The notes under the pieces are model-generated. The model searched no databases. It was given only the letters and a program-made list of their open reading frames with translations, and was not told the origin of the DNA. A DNA stretch of 64,000 nt from Drosophila pseudoobscura (lineage: Eukaryota; Arthropoda; Insecta; Diptera; Drosophilidae). The position numbers and the translations under genes were made by a program. This document shows, one piece after another, positions 27,768 through 41,671 of this stretch (the first letter of the stretch is position 1; every line of letters starts with the position of its first letter). The stretch is taken from positions 16,988,001-17,052,000 of the forward strand of contig NC_046679.1 in assembly GCF_009870125.1 (NCBI RefSeq), read 5' to 3'.

Positions 27768-27768
27768 T
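27733..27768. repeat. (TATC)n microsatellite
   Basis: Nine tandem TATC units, uninterrupted. Confidence 0.9.
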
Positions 27769-28880
27769 CGGTTATTCTTTGATAAGTTCTTTCACACAGA
27801 GCATTGCCTGATTTGGGTAGCTGTCTCCGACATCAAATTCCAACTAATACAGTGATATCGTTTCTGGTGTTCTCTGAAATGTTTTCATAGAACTCAAATG
27901 AGACGACTGGTCGAAGAGACAGACATGGACACCAGCTTCAGAGCCAGCAACAGCGACGAGCGACAAGGACTACTTCCAGCATGAGGCTGAGTGACTGAGG
28001 AGCAAGCAAAGCAATTTTTATAGAAGCAAAATTCTACAGGCGGAGCAGCAGCAGCAGCAGCAAAAAAGTAGAAAGAAAGGAAAATAAATGCCGCGATATG
28101 GGACCCCGGCTAGGAGCGCTGAGCGCTGCCTCACTGCCACTGGGGCAAGGGCACAGACGCACATGCCCCACAAGCGGAAAAAAAGGAAAAACCGATGGGG
28201 AAAAAAAACAAAACTGCTGAGCTAACGATGTGTGATTTTTCTGTATGGCTTGCTGCTGGTACGTCGACAATTGGGGCCCCGGGTGGGGTTTGAATAGAAG
28301 AGGTTTGGGGTCTTCGTCTCCCTTTTGGTTTTGGGGCATAAAAAAAAATAATCATAAATGAAAGTGTTGGCGCTGGCGCTGGCTGGCAGTGACGGTGGCG
28401 GTGGTACGTGTAATAACATTCAAGTACGCCAAGTTTAATCTTTCAAAATGCTTATGCACAAAAAAATAAGCCATAGAGGGGGCAACGGGTCTCCAGACCA
28501 AAAAAATATTATGCAAAAGGCAACAGGAGGGAGGTGAGGGTAGAGAAAAGAGAAAAAAAATAATGCCTGGGTAATTTACGTTTAAAGCCTGAAAATTATT
28601 CAAATTAAAATTGTAAGTATTCTAACGCGTCGCAGGCATCTGCGGCCGCCGAAACCAGCTGCGGCTCGCTCCAGGAGCGGACACCCAAGTGAACGAAAGA
28701 GAGGGATGCCACAGAGAGAGACAGAGAGAGAGAGAGAGGGTGCCTGGGTGGGCGCTGACCCAGCTCTGTGTTAAATTAGCTGGGACACTTAATTTCTGTT
28801 GACGCGCACATTTTTCTATGGAAATTAACGCTAAATAATTTTTTGGATTCGCCTGCGGAATCGTTCAAGCAGTGGAATGC

Positions 28881-28883
<3 letters not shown>

Positions 28884-28912
<29 letters not shown>
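28884..28912. repeat. (CT)n microsatellite
   Basis: A CT dinucleotide run of about 14 units. A short GGAGT array follows at 28950-28968. Confidence 0.9.
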
Positions 28913-28918
<6 letters not shown>

Positions 28919-31900
28919 TTCTGTCTCCCTCCCCATTGGCCTTGGCTTAGAGTGGAGTGGAGTGGAGTTTTGGCAATTAGGCCCGGGGTGTTTGAATTAG
29001 TTTCGTGTTTTAATGAGTTTCATAACTTTTTGGTTCCGTTGTAAATTTTGTCGGCCAGGCAACAAAACACACACATAAAAGATGCGTGCAATGGTTAGAG
29101 AGCGAAAAGCAAGAGAGAGAAAGAGAGTGTGCAAGAGGGGGGTGAATACTTATGTGTGTATTTGTTGGCTATATATCCAGTTGACATAAGCGAAGGCAAA
29201 AGTGGCAAAAGGCAACATGAAAAATGCTTTAAATCTTCTCTCAAATGTGAGTGGGTGGGGCAGGGGGTGGAGGTCTCAGGTCAGGTCTCAGCTGTAGGTT
29301 TGTGTGTATGCTAATGATATTTTAAAAGAGCTTTCGCTGTGCTTATGTGTGTGTGTGTGCGAGTGAGCAAAGTGAAAAATTATTTATGTTGCCTACTTAT
29401 TGGGGCATGGAAAATGCGCATTGTTATGCAAAACCATTTCTATACTCCCCAGCCCAACCCTCCACTCCATAAGTGGATCACTGGATTATCCAAACAATTT
29501 CGCAAAGGACACTGTCCTGGCAGCCCTGGTTGCCAATTATTCATTCGATCAAACTATCGATAAACCATTGAGCGCACTTTGATTGTCGGTCAGTCCGCCT
29601 GCATTCCCCGGGCGACAATTTGCAATTTAATATTTATAAGAGCTCTAATTAATTAAACATCGCAGGGCCCCGAAAAAAGCACAGCCACGCCAGCGGAAAA
29701 ACCAGCCAAAGCTGCTGTAAAAAAGTCTAAAAAAGGCAGCGAAATATTCCGATGACAAATGGGGCAGGGCTGTTAAATATTTTCCGGGGAAACCCTTTTC
29801 CGGCACAGAGTCAGGCTAGGAAAAAAAAGAAATACAATAGCTATCTCTTTTGCACACCATTTATTTCACACTTCCTTTTCCTCTCACTCTATCTAGCCAT
29901 ATCCCTCTCTGTCTCGCTGTTACGGCTCTTTCTGCCACTCTCTTTGTTTGTAACCAGCATTCCGCATTCAACTGTAATTACTTAGGTAGACCCGATCCGA
30001 TACGATGCTGCTGCAATGAGAAATAAGCCTCTTTTGAACTCCCTCTGCCGCCACAGCCAGAGAGAAGGAAAAACTTTGAATTTTCTTTTAATTTTTCATT
30101 GTTAAATTGCCATTTCACGAGCGAAATGTGCAGAGCTGTGTGTGCGTGTGTGTGTATGTGTGGCATGTGGAAAGGATGCGCCAAACACAAACAGAAAACA
30201 GAACAACAAAAAATATACGAAACCAAAGCAAAGCGAAACAAAGCATAGCAAAGCAACAAAAAAAAGGACAAACAAATTGAAACTTTATACAGTTGGAAAA
30301 AGTTGAGCAAAAGCAAACCAAAGCAAAACAAAGCGGAGCCAAAGCCCAAGTCAAAGCCAAAGCCGAGGAAAACCAAACCAAACCTAAAACCAAAAAGGGT
30401 TAACAAATCTAGCAACATTTTGGGCCAGGTTCATGGAATCGGAGATGGAACTGCGAACCGATTTTTGATGTAGGTCAGGCACTCCCGGAAGGGCTTAACC
30501 AAATTTAATAAACCCGAAATTCGGCACTTGAAAAATAACCAGAAAAAGGGACGAACCCAAGAGGAAGAGGGCCAATCGTACATCTGGCCAGCACTTGAGA
30601 TTACAAATAAAATAAAGACAAAATGTAAGCCAATAGAATATCAATTAAAAATGAATGCAAAGATTTCGATTATAGGATTGGTTGGATAACAAAGAAAAAC
30701 AAAATACAATATTCCCAGCTATATTAGAATCATCCTTTAAGACCAGGTGAAAATATTTAAATTATATCTAAACGAATATAGCCGGAAAAGCAAGAAACAT
30801 TTATGAAGTTTAATGAAAAGGGTGCAGCCAGCATTCAGCCAAGTAAAATTAATGAATGAAAGTTTTGAAAAGTTAACAAAGCAAAGGGAAAGCAAAATAT
30901 AGCCATTTTAGGCAGTCCGGATATACATAGTAGATTAAATACGAAAACCTATCCATCTAAAATGAACAAAAATGAGCGAACTTTTCCTCAGCTAAGTGAC
31001 ACTGGACTCAATTATTTCACATTTCAATTATTATTTGGACTGCTTTTCAGAAAAAGAAGCTATTTTTATTTATGTTTGGAGATGAAACTGGAACAGATTC
31101 TGAGGAAGATTAATAGAAATAGATCCGTAAAGATAGCCAATGATATATAATATGTTGAAAAAGTCGTGAAATCTGAAGGATAGGTCCTGGAAAATTACAA
31201 AAAATGTGTTAACTTTGATATTAGGAATATATTAATAAAAGAAAACCTAGACAACAAATCTTAAATATCTGTGTTTAAGGTTTAATTATCGAATAAATGC
31301 ATACTTAAAAAAGCACAAATAAATGTAAAATAGAAAAAATAGAAAATATCACAAACATGACTATAAAATATATCGCATGCAGATAAATAGTTAAGTAAAG
31401 TGCGAGTAAAATTAAATAAATAATAGTAGATCTAAAATATAGAACTTGAAATTAAATAAAAATGTAAATCAAAGAAAGGACTATTAAGAGCAGCTATCCT
31501 TATCCCTATCCGTGTCCCTACTATCTGCATAGCCTCGTGTGCGAGAGGATTCCTTTTTGTAAATCTAGCCAAAAATCTAAGAGAACAAATATGGCAAACA
31601 AAAATAAAACGAGGGAAATAAATAAATATCAGACCATAAATAAATAAAAGTTGTGAACAAGCAAAGGCTCTCCCTGCTCCCAGCTCCCTGCTCTCCCTTC
31701 TCTCCCTTCCCCTGTTCCCTTGTCCGAAAGCATTTACAGCTGCGAGGGCCAGTGGCTGTGGCAATGGCGGTACAGCAGCAGATACAAGATACAAGATACA
31801 CACGTCAGCGTCGGCTTTGCCTGTTTGTGTGTGTGTGTGGTCGTATCTCCCGCTCGTGGTTGTAGTTGTGGTCGTGGGCCGGGACACGCCTCCTTCAGCG

Positions 31901-32259
31901 ATTCTGCCGCACGCAAAAACAACAAAAATCAATATGTTGATTTGAACTTTCTTTTTTTTGCCCGCACAAATTCTCTTCTTATTTCTACTTATTTTCGCTG
32001 CTTCTTTGCTGCATTTTTTTTGTACTTCTTTTTGCTGTGGCTGCTTTGCTGGGAAAGTTTTCCGCCAAAGGAATTATCAATTTTTTTGTGTACTTTGTTG
32101 CTGTCTTCTTGTTTTGGCCAACTCCAAACGAAACGAGTGAAAGAGTAGGGCGGGCAAGAAAAGGGGCGACGCAGGCCAAAAGCTGCCATTATCTGCTTAC
32201 ATATTCATTCGATATCTTTTGTGTAGCTGTGTGTGTGTTCGAGTAGAAGCCATATAAAG

Positions 32260-32282
32260 TGTGTGCGTGTGTGTGTGTGTGT
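32260..32282. repeat. (TG)n microsatellite
   Basis: A TG run with a single CG interruption. Confidence 0.85.
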
Positions 32283-32660
32283 ATCTATTTCTATATATAA
32301 GCGGATATTTTTGACACTTCAAAAATTGGAATATCTCGAGAGCCAAAGCGACAGGCGAACAAAATGCTCTGTGTAATTTTTCATGACCCCCATCACATCT
32401 CTACTGCATCCCAAGCGCTACAGCTGGGACCTTGTCAGTAGATTGGGGCAGGGTCTGGGGCCTAGGGAGGCGAAGTGTATACCATTCAAAATCGTAGCAG
32501 ATTGAGCTGTTGAGCCCAAGAGAAAAATGGAGAAGGAAAAGGAGATGGAGATGGAGAAGCAGCAACCAGCATGACAACTGAGCCTCTGCTGCCTTTATCA
32601 CTTCTCCTCGCTGTATATGCCACTTTTTTATATTACTTGGCAAATATCGATAAGAGACAG

Positions 32661-32692
32661 TAAGAGAGAGAGAGAGAGATGGAGAGAGAGAG
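32661..32692. repeat. (GA)n microsatellite
   Basis: A GA run broken once by ATGG. Confidence 0.85.
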
Positions 32693-33602
32693 GGGTCCCA
32701 GTAGCCCATCTCCCTTGCTGTCACTCTGTCTGTCGCTTCCACTTTGCCTTTTGCAATATTTGGCGACAGTAAATGTTTGCTAAATATCCTCAGTAAATAC
32801 TTGGCAGCTTATACTTGGATTCGTATTCCCTTTCCTTCCTAATATATACACATAAATATCAAAGTACAGTAAGGATTCGCCCGTTCTTTGTGGTATTGAG
32901 CCTGGTCTTTGTGCTGGAGTGTCCACTGTACTTCAGAGCTCCCAACTGAGCGACTCCGCTGAGCAAGGAAGTCTGGCATAAGTGAGTACATGGAAATAAC
33001 GCACTTTAAAGCCCGTCTGGGACAGTGGGCCTGGGACCATAATGTGCGAGGGCATTATTAATGAATTTATGTATTCGTAATCGCATCCAATGGCAGGGCA
33101 GAGCAGTGCATTGTATTCCCCCATCATCAAGGCAGGCCGTAATGCGTAGGAGTATCCATCTGGGAGGGTTACTGCCAGAAATCAGGAATATTCAATCCAA
33201 GTAATTTTCAATGAACCTCAGAGGTTCTCCTACTCGTTCTCGTGTATCTGTGTATCTGTGAAGCCCATGTCTAAGGCAATTCATTAGTTTCTATCTCAGT
33301 GACTGGCAATTCAATCAGTTTGATCAGCTTCAGAATGTAGACAGCTATTGCCCCCCGCTTTGTCTCCTTCTATCTGTATTTTTATCCTATCTCTTTCTCT
33401 GAGTGTGTTGTGTGTGTGTCACTCCCTCTTCTGTCTATCTTTCTCTCTTTTTGGAAGGCAGTAAAGTAAATTTAGTTAACCAACCATAAAAAATTGTGTG
33501 CACAGATGTGTGAGTGGCATGATTTCCCTGCCACTCTGCCACTGTGGCACTGGCACGCCCTATCCTCTATCCCTCTTCCCTATTTTCATTCACATATATT
33601 AC

Positions 33603-33713
33603 GTATACGACACATAGTTTGGGCCCAAAGTTGATGATGTGGTTATAGTTGTTGCTTTGCTGCTGCCGATGCTGCTGCCGCTCCTCATTAGAGCCGCGTT
33701 CGCGCCGAAAAAT
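33603..33713 (-). other. Possible unassigned 111-nt exon
   Basis: On the minus strand a good acceptor (TGTGTTACAG) opens a 37-codon frame beginning IFRRERGSNEERQQ. The frame ends at a potential donor GTAATA. The length is a multiple of three. The acidic/basic and Gln/Asn-rich sequence reads like coding sequence, and the strand is that of kek6, but I recognise no family and see no partner exon. It could equally be chance. Confidence 0.2.
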
Positions 33714-36700
33714 CTGTAACACATAAAAGTATGCAACACGAAATGTGCCAGCGATAGAGAGAGCAACAGAGCGCAAGAGAGGCAGGCCTCGTTCGCTCTG
33801 TACCAAAGAGCGAGATGGTGCTTGGTATGCCGCTGGGTGATTCTTAGATATTATCAGGAAAGTTATTGGCGGAGAGGTGGGGTGGGCTGGGGTGGGTGGT
33901 AAACTGCTGCTAAGCATTAAATTTATGAATACCCAGCGAAGTGTCTTCCAACCACCAGCCACCACCGCCACAACCATAGCACTTCTTTCTCCCCATTTCT
34001 CCGTACCCGTCCGAGCCATAACTCGAAGTCAGCTTAGAGCTATGGCAGTAGCCAAAGAGAAGAGAAGAGAAGAGAAGAGCGACTGTGGTCCGGACAGGAA
34101 GTTACGTGACTCCTGGGCATAAGTCCAAGCTGCATTTCACCTTATTTGCTTGAGCTTCATCTCATGCGACGCCCCCCTTAATGGAAGCAGGGGGATAGGA
34201 TCAAAAGCGCCAGGATATGGGAGAGCAGAAAGCAGCGGAGCAATGCGATAAATTCAATGAGCTCCAGACTCAAAGTGGAACCACGTAGAGCCACCGAAGA
34301 GCCTCCAGCCAAGCGCCCCATCCTCAGAGAGAGACAGAACAAAGTAGCCAGGACTCGCTACTAGGATAGCCAGGAGTAGCCCCAGCAGCCATTTTGGAAC
34401 CAAATTGCCAGGACTCTGCCCAGCAACCAAAAAGTACATTATCACGCTAGCTGGATGAACTTTTTTGAGCACTGCCCGATGGTCGATGCCCGATGGCCTT
34501 AGGGCAGGTCCTGGGGCCGTACCAATATAGTTATGCAAATAGCTCCACGAATTATATAAATTGCGTAAACGCAGTGTGGCCCAGCCGTACAGTAAGAGAG
34601 CAGACAGACAGACACATTGATATAAATTCATATTCAAATGGAGCCCCACACCCCAGCAGCACCCAAAAAAAAAGAGCAGAGACATTTGCACAACATTCTA
34701 GATATATTGCCATATCTCCAACTGTAACTGTGTGTGTATTCGTGTGCCTATTTGAGCGTGTGTGTGTGTGTGTGCGGCAAATTAAGGAGAAGAAAAAGGA
34801 AAGAAAGGACAAAAGGCCTGCCTGCAAATAGCGGAAAATGTTAAACGACCCGCAGACGATAGCTTCAGGGGCGCCACGAGCCAGGGGCAAGACACCCATC
34901 GACGTCGGAGGTACGCAAATTGATATTTTTCTACAACATGCAAATAACACGAGTAATGCGAGTGAAGAGTGGTAGGGGGACGGGTAAGGGGAGTGGGGGC
35001 ATTGGAGCGGCACGGGGCAGTGTGCAAAGCAGAGAGAAGAGTGCCTTTCCCTTGCGCAATAAATGATCTGATAAGACAACAACAAACGTAAAAATTTATG
35101 CATGCCAACTAAAACACACACACAAACACACACGGAAACGCACACACCGGAAGTGGGAGAAAGTGGGTGGGGATGGGGGTGGGGTTGGAGTGTTGGTGCT
35201 GCCGTTCGGGCACGTGTAGGATGCTGTGGAAAAATGAAATAAAGTTAAACAGGATGTTTCAACATTCTCCAAACGCAGGAGAGAAAGCGGGAGAGAGCGG
35301 AACACCGGCAACAAACAAAGCAAATGAAAGTAAAAGCGAAAGCCAAGTTGTCTCTAACGAGGGCCGTCCGGCAGGGGGGGCAGGGGGGGGAGGCGTGTGC
35401 AAGGACGTTGTCAGGACACATTCCGATTCGGTGTGTTAAAATGTAATAGCAACGTTAATGAACACGAACGCAGTGGCAGTGGCAGTCGCAATGGAAATGG
35501 TCGCATAAAAAAACGGCAACGATTTGCCCTCCGACCCCCCGGGCGAAACCCCACAGGTTGCGGTTATAAAACACACATACACAGAGAGAGAGAGGGAGAG
35601 AGAGGCACATTAGCAGAAAAGCCCTGAAGGAGGAGGAGCAGAAGAAAAGCAATGAAAAGTAGGGGTTGAAACGGAGGGGCAAGCAGAGGAGAAGTTTGTG
35701 GCAGGATTTTGAAGGAGAAGACCTGCAGACGCAGAAGGGAGCACCAGCAGAGGAAGGAAACAGAAGGATGAGCGGAATGGAGAAGAGAACAGAACCAAGA
35801 AGGAAGCTAAAAGTTAGCAAAGCTAAGGAAGTGCGCGGATGAGAGCCAAACAAATCTCAGCCACGCACGTCGTTCGCCTCTGCCACTGTCACTGCCAGCC
35901 ACCCACCTACGACACATTCATTTTCCACCTCCTGAACTCACACCCTCACATCATACTCCCCCACTCCCCCCAATCGTCGTTTGCTTTCTTTGTTGTCTCC
36001 CAAAAAAAAACCAATTGCGCTGTCGTCGTCATCGTCGTCATCGCCGCCGCCATCGTTGTTGCTTTAGCTGTTGTCGAGGTCGCCAACTCTGTCTTCATCT
36101 CCATCTCCAACTCTGACTCGACTCCCACTCTGTCGCCAGCGCCAGCGAAAGTACGCACACACCCAATCGACGCTCCCATCGTGTCCTTGCCAGGTCTGCG
36201 GTGCTCGCTCCCGGGCATGTCTCAACGCTGGTGATGCGTGAACAGTCGCAGTCTGTGATTCAATCACTGCCATTTACGTTTTTTAATGGAATTCGAATCA
36301 AGAGGAGGACAAATTTTACATTTTAATAGTACGGAAACTTTAAGGATACTCCTACCACACCTATGGCATAGTTTGGGTCAATAACAACTGTCTATAATCA
36401 TAAATATTTCAAAGGAAAGATAAGTAGATATCAGAGAAACAGTAGTGATTCATTCAATATTTAATACTTTGATGCGATTGCTTTTCGCATGAATGAAGCT
36501 CCTTCATTTTGAAGAGTGTTAAAATTCATAAGAATCGAATATATAACCATAAAGATCTGGAAACATATGTTTGCTACTTTGTCTTTTATTTTTTCAAGTC
36601 TTAACATCTCTGCTCATTTTATGTGTGTGTTTTTTTTTGATAGTTTGTGCCTCCTGAAATTCGCTTTCGATCATTTTCAAGTCGTAAATCTGGAGAGCGG

Positions 36701-37288
36701 GTATTTTATGGTCGGTATAGTGGAGTTTCTGCTGGTTTTTTATGATACTATATGCTGTAGAACGGCAAAAACAACAGCAATACAAGAGTGCTAGTAGGTA
36801 AGTAAGAGATTATGACTCCATTTATGTCTTTTTGAGGTTTTTTCCTTATTCCCAAAGCTGATGTTTTCTCTTTTTTGTGTCAGATTCTAAAAAAGCACAT
36901 CTTATACGAGTACGAGACTTTGATAGAGAGACTTTAAGCTAATTTCTGGTTAACTCAATCACAGTTTTGCCCCATCACTGCTTGTGGCAGCCAGAATTCA
37001 CCCACAGAAAGACTGAAGCAGAGTAAAAGAGAGAGGTAAAGATACAGAGACAGAGAAAGCGATGTGTACAGAGCGACAGACTGTGAGAGAGAGAGACGAA
37101 GATGGTGCGATGGAGCTGGAGCTGGAGGCAGCAGCAGGTGAGCTCCTGGAGATTTTCAGATGTCTTATTCAATGAGGCATTTTACACCATTTGGTTGGTA
37201 TTTGATGAGCATCTCGTGTGCTTTGCCACTTTGTTGGCAGCGTTTCCCAGCGTTACTTTGGGTCTCTATAATGGTGCGTCGTGTGTGT

Positions 37289-37301
37289 CCCCCCCCCCCC
37301 C
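37289..37301. repeat. Poly-C run
   Basis: Thirteen consecutive C residues on the plus strand. Confidence 0.9.
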
Positions 37302-37590
37302 ACCCATCTCTCGATGAAATCCAGGCGAAACTCCTCCTCCTTATTCGCAAAAAGGGCATCTTAGCTTGTTGCTGCTCATTTGGATTTGGGGCATTTCAAC
37401 ATAAACATCGCACACACATAGCCGCGAGACGTTTTTATGTCATCCGATCCGCTAACGAATTTTCCAATAGGCCATTTCGGACCATTACTTCTTGAGACGA
37501 GGGGTCGCAGAGAAAATTACGAAATTGGATATTTCGGCATCGGCATCGACCCACATTGATGACTTGCTCTTGGGGTTATGGTAAAACGAC

Positions 37591-37610
37591 CCTGCCCTGC
37601 CCTGCCCTGC
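37591..37610. repeat. CCTGC pentamer array
   Basis: Four tandem copies of the same pentamer unit as at 26042-26070. Confidence 0.85.
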
Positions 37611-38070
37611 CATCCAGCTGCAATTTATGAATACCTTAATACGGTTTATAGTCGAAATATTTACCTACCAAACAAACACCGAAAGGCGAGAGAGAGCATA
37701 CCAGGAAAATAAAAAACCCTGAGAGGACCCAGAACCCTGACAACATTGCCGTCAGAAAGAGCAGAAGGGGGAGCGTCCACATCCACATCCACATCGACGA
37801 CGATGTCGAAGTCTGTGTGGCACTGGTGGCACTGCTGGGGTAATGAAAATAACAGACATTAAGCAGATGAAGCGACCAGGGGCATCCTTGCCAGATGGGG
37901 ACACTCTGCCGGAAGGATGGATCTCTCAGGTTGGGGGCTGGAGCTGGTTATAAAATATTAAACGGAAAACCTTCGTAATTAAAGTGAAATGAATTTAAGT
38001 ACGCAAATTGAACGTTGAGCAAGTCAGGAGTCAGGAGGTCCCTGGCTCCTGGCCCCTGGCCCTCATGTCC

Positions 38071-38094
38071 TGTGCCTGTGCCTGTGCCTGTGCG
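38071..38094. repeat. TGTGCC hexamer array
   Basis: Almost four copies of a TGTGCC hexamer. Confidence 0.8.
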
Positions 38095-39928
38095 CTGCGA
38101 CTTGTTTGTTGATGTTGCAGCACCGTGTGGCAAGCACCCTCCTGGTGTCCATATAATTGAGTGACCATAAGACAGGAAGCCACTTGAGTTTACCAATCCT
38201 GTGCTCCTGCCTTTGAAGTGTGTTTGGCTTTTCACATGTGGAGCAAGCTAGCGGAATAAATGCTATATTTTATATATAGTACATATGTATGTGCATTTAT
38301 AAATATACATATACATAGCTTTTTTTTTGCCAGGATTAATTAAAAGGCAGTTAAGTATTTATATTCTCATAATTGAGATGGCGGCCCAAAGAGAAGGGAA
38401 TAGAAGGTCCCACAGAAGTCGAGTTACGAAACGGAAATTCGAGTGGATCAGGGCTACAAAGTGAAGCAGCTGGCCAATTAATTTCAAGTGCACATTAGTT
38501 GGAATGGCAAAGGAGAACCGAGTAGAGTAGAGAAGAAAAAGAAACGATAGAAAAATGGATATGGGAATGGATTCGGGAATGGGGCAATGGGCAAAGGAAA
38601 GGACATACTTCACTTAAGAACAGGAATGTGCTTCACTAATTGGTCTCCACAAATGCTCTCCACAGATAATCACCGGAAAATGCAGATAAATCAAGGGAAA
38701 AATACTGCACCCAAGCCTCTTCAAAACAGCATTTCATTTCTCATAGCCTTAACTATGTTTTTGGGCTATAGAAAATATTTCCAGTTATTTAAATATACTA
38801 GGAATTAAAGAAAACCAGCAACTGTTACCCAAACACTTGTACAATACTTTCTATCTCGCATAAAATTACGGATACTTTTCGAATGAAAAATTTCTATAAA
38901 ATAATCTTGGGTAAGGCAAAGCTCTCCGATATTCCTTAAGGTGACTTCAATCGCCAATTTTACTAGACTTATTTTTAATTCATTAATTAATATCCCGAGA
39001 CCAGACAGAGAATACCTCCAAAAATACTTTTTAAAGTGATTTTACTAAGGTTTCGCTTCTCTAATTAGCCAGATGGATTTGTGTGCAAATGTAAGCGATG
39101 TATGGATAAGATTCATTAATTAAGTAATTTCCATCCAGTCTTTTCATCTAGGAAATTGAAGATATGCCAACCTCCAATGCGGCGCTAACAGGAACTCAAT
39201 GGGACCTCAAATGGGGTTAACCCTTTTAGCGGCGGCACATCCCACACGATATATCCCATCCTTAACTCCATCCCACCTTTTTCTGGAATGGCTCAATTCC
39301 ACCTCGTGGAATAGCTCTATTCCACCTTCTCGTGGAGCCGCGTTTCCCTATCCTTTCTCCCCTCTCGAATAGCGAAAATTATCGCCGCTATTGGCAAATT
39401 GTCGCCAACGTTTTTCGGGGTGTCGGTGTCGTTGGGGGATCGGTGGATTGGGGTTCGTTGAGGACGAGATACAAAATTGTAACTGCGGGCAACTTGAGTA
39501 GCCATATTCACTCATTCCACTTGTTACCCTCTGACTGGTTATCTGGCCCCTCTGCCACTCTGCTCTGTCCCTTCCTCATTTCAACTGTGGTTTCATTAGC
39601 CGTGGTCTGTGTCAACTTTGTTGCTGCCTCCTGCTGCTTGGCTGGACTTGGCCTCCCTCTAATTTCGTTAAGTTTCGTTTGCCACAACAGGCAGCCGACA
39701 TTTGGATGTGTGTGTATGGCGGTATTTTTTTTGTTTGCCCCTCCGCAGCGCTGCGCAGTTAATGATAGCCCAGTTGTGGCACCAAGTTTTCGGCGAGCCC
39801 ATTGGCGAGGCACGGCACTCTTTCCATTGGCCATATCTCATGGTGCCTCTCTATCTCCATCCATACCTCCCAACTCCCCAGATTTCTTTCTCTATCGCGC
39901 GCTCTATCTATACTTCCCCTTCTCTTTT

Positions 39929-39954
39929 TATACCCTTGCAAAGTGGGTATAATG
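39929..39954. repeat. Short inverted-repeat element TATACCC...GGGTATA
   Basis: Arms TATACCC and GGGTATA flank a TTGCAAAGT core. A very similar motif (TATACCCTTGCAGAGGGTATA-like) is common in dispersed repetitive DNA of Drosophila. I infer a repeat relic, family unknown. Confidence 0.5.
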
Positions 39955-40257
39955 ATTTCTAGCAGATGATTGAAAGTTTATACAAGCACACTATTGCACC
40001 TTCCTTGTGCATAAGCAATTTCGGATGAGCGGAATATTCAATATACATATGTGGCTCCAGATCAAAGCATATTTGATTATGTTTAGATTTTGTATGGGGT
40101 TTTTGGAGATGGTGGGTAGTGGTTGGACGGTGAACAATACTTTGTATTATCGTTATAGATACCATCGACCTGCCAGGGTATTGCAAGTTTCAGCCCCTCA
40201 GCATACCAAAGGCTTCGACTAGCCTCTCTCTCCATCTGTTTAGCTTCGGGCCTGGTT

Positions 40258-40299
40258 TCTCTCTCTCTCTCTCTCTCTCACTCACTCTCTCTCTCTCTG
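40258..40299. repeat. (CT)n microsatellite
   Basis: A CT run with two CA interruptions. Confidence 0.9.
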
Positions 40300-40479
40300 C
40301 AGCCTCCATCTCTGCCTCCCTGTGTGTCTCTGGTTTGGTCTCTCGGCGCTGTTCCCCAGTCAAATGCAATTAACAAAACACGCTTCTAGCATAAAGTCAT
40401 TAGTTATTCCATTTCATGAATATCCCTCTCTCATTTCGAACGCTTCGTTGAATATACGATATTCTATACCCTACGCACA

Positions 40480-40499
40480 CATACATACATACATACATA
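40480..40499. repeat. (CATA)n microsatellite
   Basis: Five tandem CATA units. Confidence 0.85.
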
Positions 40500-41671
40500 T
40501 ATTTGTGGCTGTGTGTGTCTGGGCTCCTGCTTGAAGCATATGGAAGCACATTCGACTGTAAGTTAAAGCTCTCTGACCAAGGCCCAACGTGTACAAGTAG
40601 TATGTGTACCATAACAATATTATTTGGTGGATTTTCCACCCAAAATGGCCGTCAGCAGTGAGTGGCTATTCCCTTGTCCCTACCACACATTCCATCCTCC
40701 CCCCTTAACCCCTGCAACCATTTGTAGTTCAGGCTAAATTGGCATTCAATGTTGTACACAACTGTTGGTGGTGCCTCTGATGCGATGCTGTGCTGCCTTG
40801 TGGGGTTTTCGTGGTGCGGTCTGTTTTTCGACGTCACGTTGTTTGCTTTCACCTCAAGCTAAGTTTGCGAATGTTTCCCCGACCTGACCTTCCATCCCCG
40901 CCATGCCCATTGCCCACCCATTGACCCCCCAAAACCTCCCCCTCGGCCGGAAAGCAGCGTGTACGCCGGATAAACTTTTTGGCATGAGTTCTTATAGGCA
41001 AAAATGGTTTTTCAATACTCAAAGATTTATGAGTCTATGAATCTTGTATACATGTGTAGGTGTGTCTGTAGGTGTGTCTGTTCGTGTTGGCTGCGGGTGT
41101 GGGTGTGGGTGTGTGGCGACATGAAATACTGATACCTATCCTCCCGTAGATCTCCCAGCCACTGTCCGGATACCACTCTGCATATAAGCCAGGAATCCCG
41201 GCCAGAAATGGAACTCATTGGACCAGCAGTAGCAGCAGCCCCCCCTATAGAAGAGACCTAAAGCAAACACCACAAATTAGTCGGCATAAGACACGAACCG
41301 GTAAGCGTTTTAAGTGGGGGGAATGGGAAGGCAGATCAGAAGAGAGCCCTGAGGAGTGGGCCGGCGGCCGGGGGCCGGGGGCCCGGGTACAACAGCAAAT
41401 AGAAATCAAGTGAAATTCTTGGGCAAAGCTTTGGCTGTGCATCTGGTAAAAGTTTTCCATTTCTCTTCTTTTTTTTTGTAATTTTTATGTTCCACCGCTC
41501 GCTCTTTTCCTTCCCCCTTTTTTTGGTTGGAGATTCCTGGGAAACTTGGGGCAGCTGCCACATGGAACATGAATCAACACAGAAAGTCCTCAAAAGTTCT
41601 TTGGGATGATTTAATTAGAATTCTTGAAGATGTCACCCAAGGCTATGCCTGAGATGGCCTGCTTCTGCCCC

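Larger units (their letters stand above)
27457..33600. other. Non-coding stretch with repeats
   Basis: No gene is supported. Notable are a degenerate GAATC-rich segment (about 27560-27670), a TATC tetranucleotide run, CT and GA runs, and a 160-base A-rich segment of AAAGC words (about 30222-30390). From 30.4 to 31.5 kb the sequence is AT-rich and plain. Confidence 0.5.
33714..39928. other. Non-coding stretch with repeats
   Basis: No gene is supported. It contains a 13-base C run (37289-37301), a second CCTGC array (37591-37610), a CTGTGC hexamer array (about 38071-38094) and a GTCGTC/GCCGCC-rich patch (about 36.0-36.2 kb) that gives Met/Thr/Ala-rich chance frames. Confidence 0.5.

Noticed and set aside
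39332..39952. 206-codon plus frame
   Set aside because: Hydrophobic, Cys/Ser-rich pyrimidine-strand frame with a weak start and ending in the inverted-repeat element. No domain.
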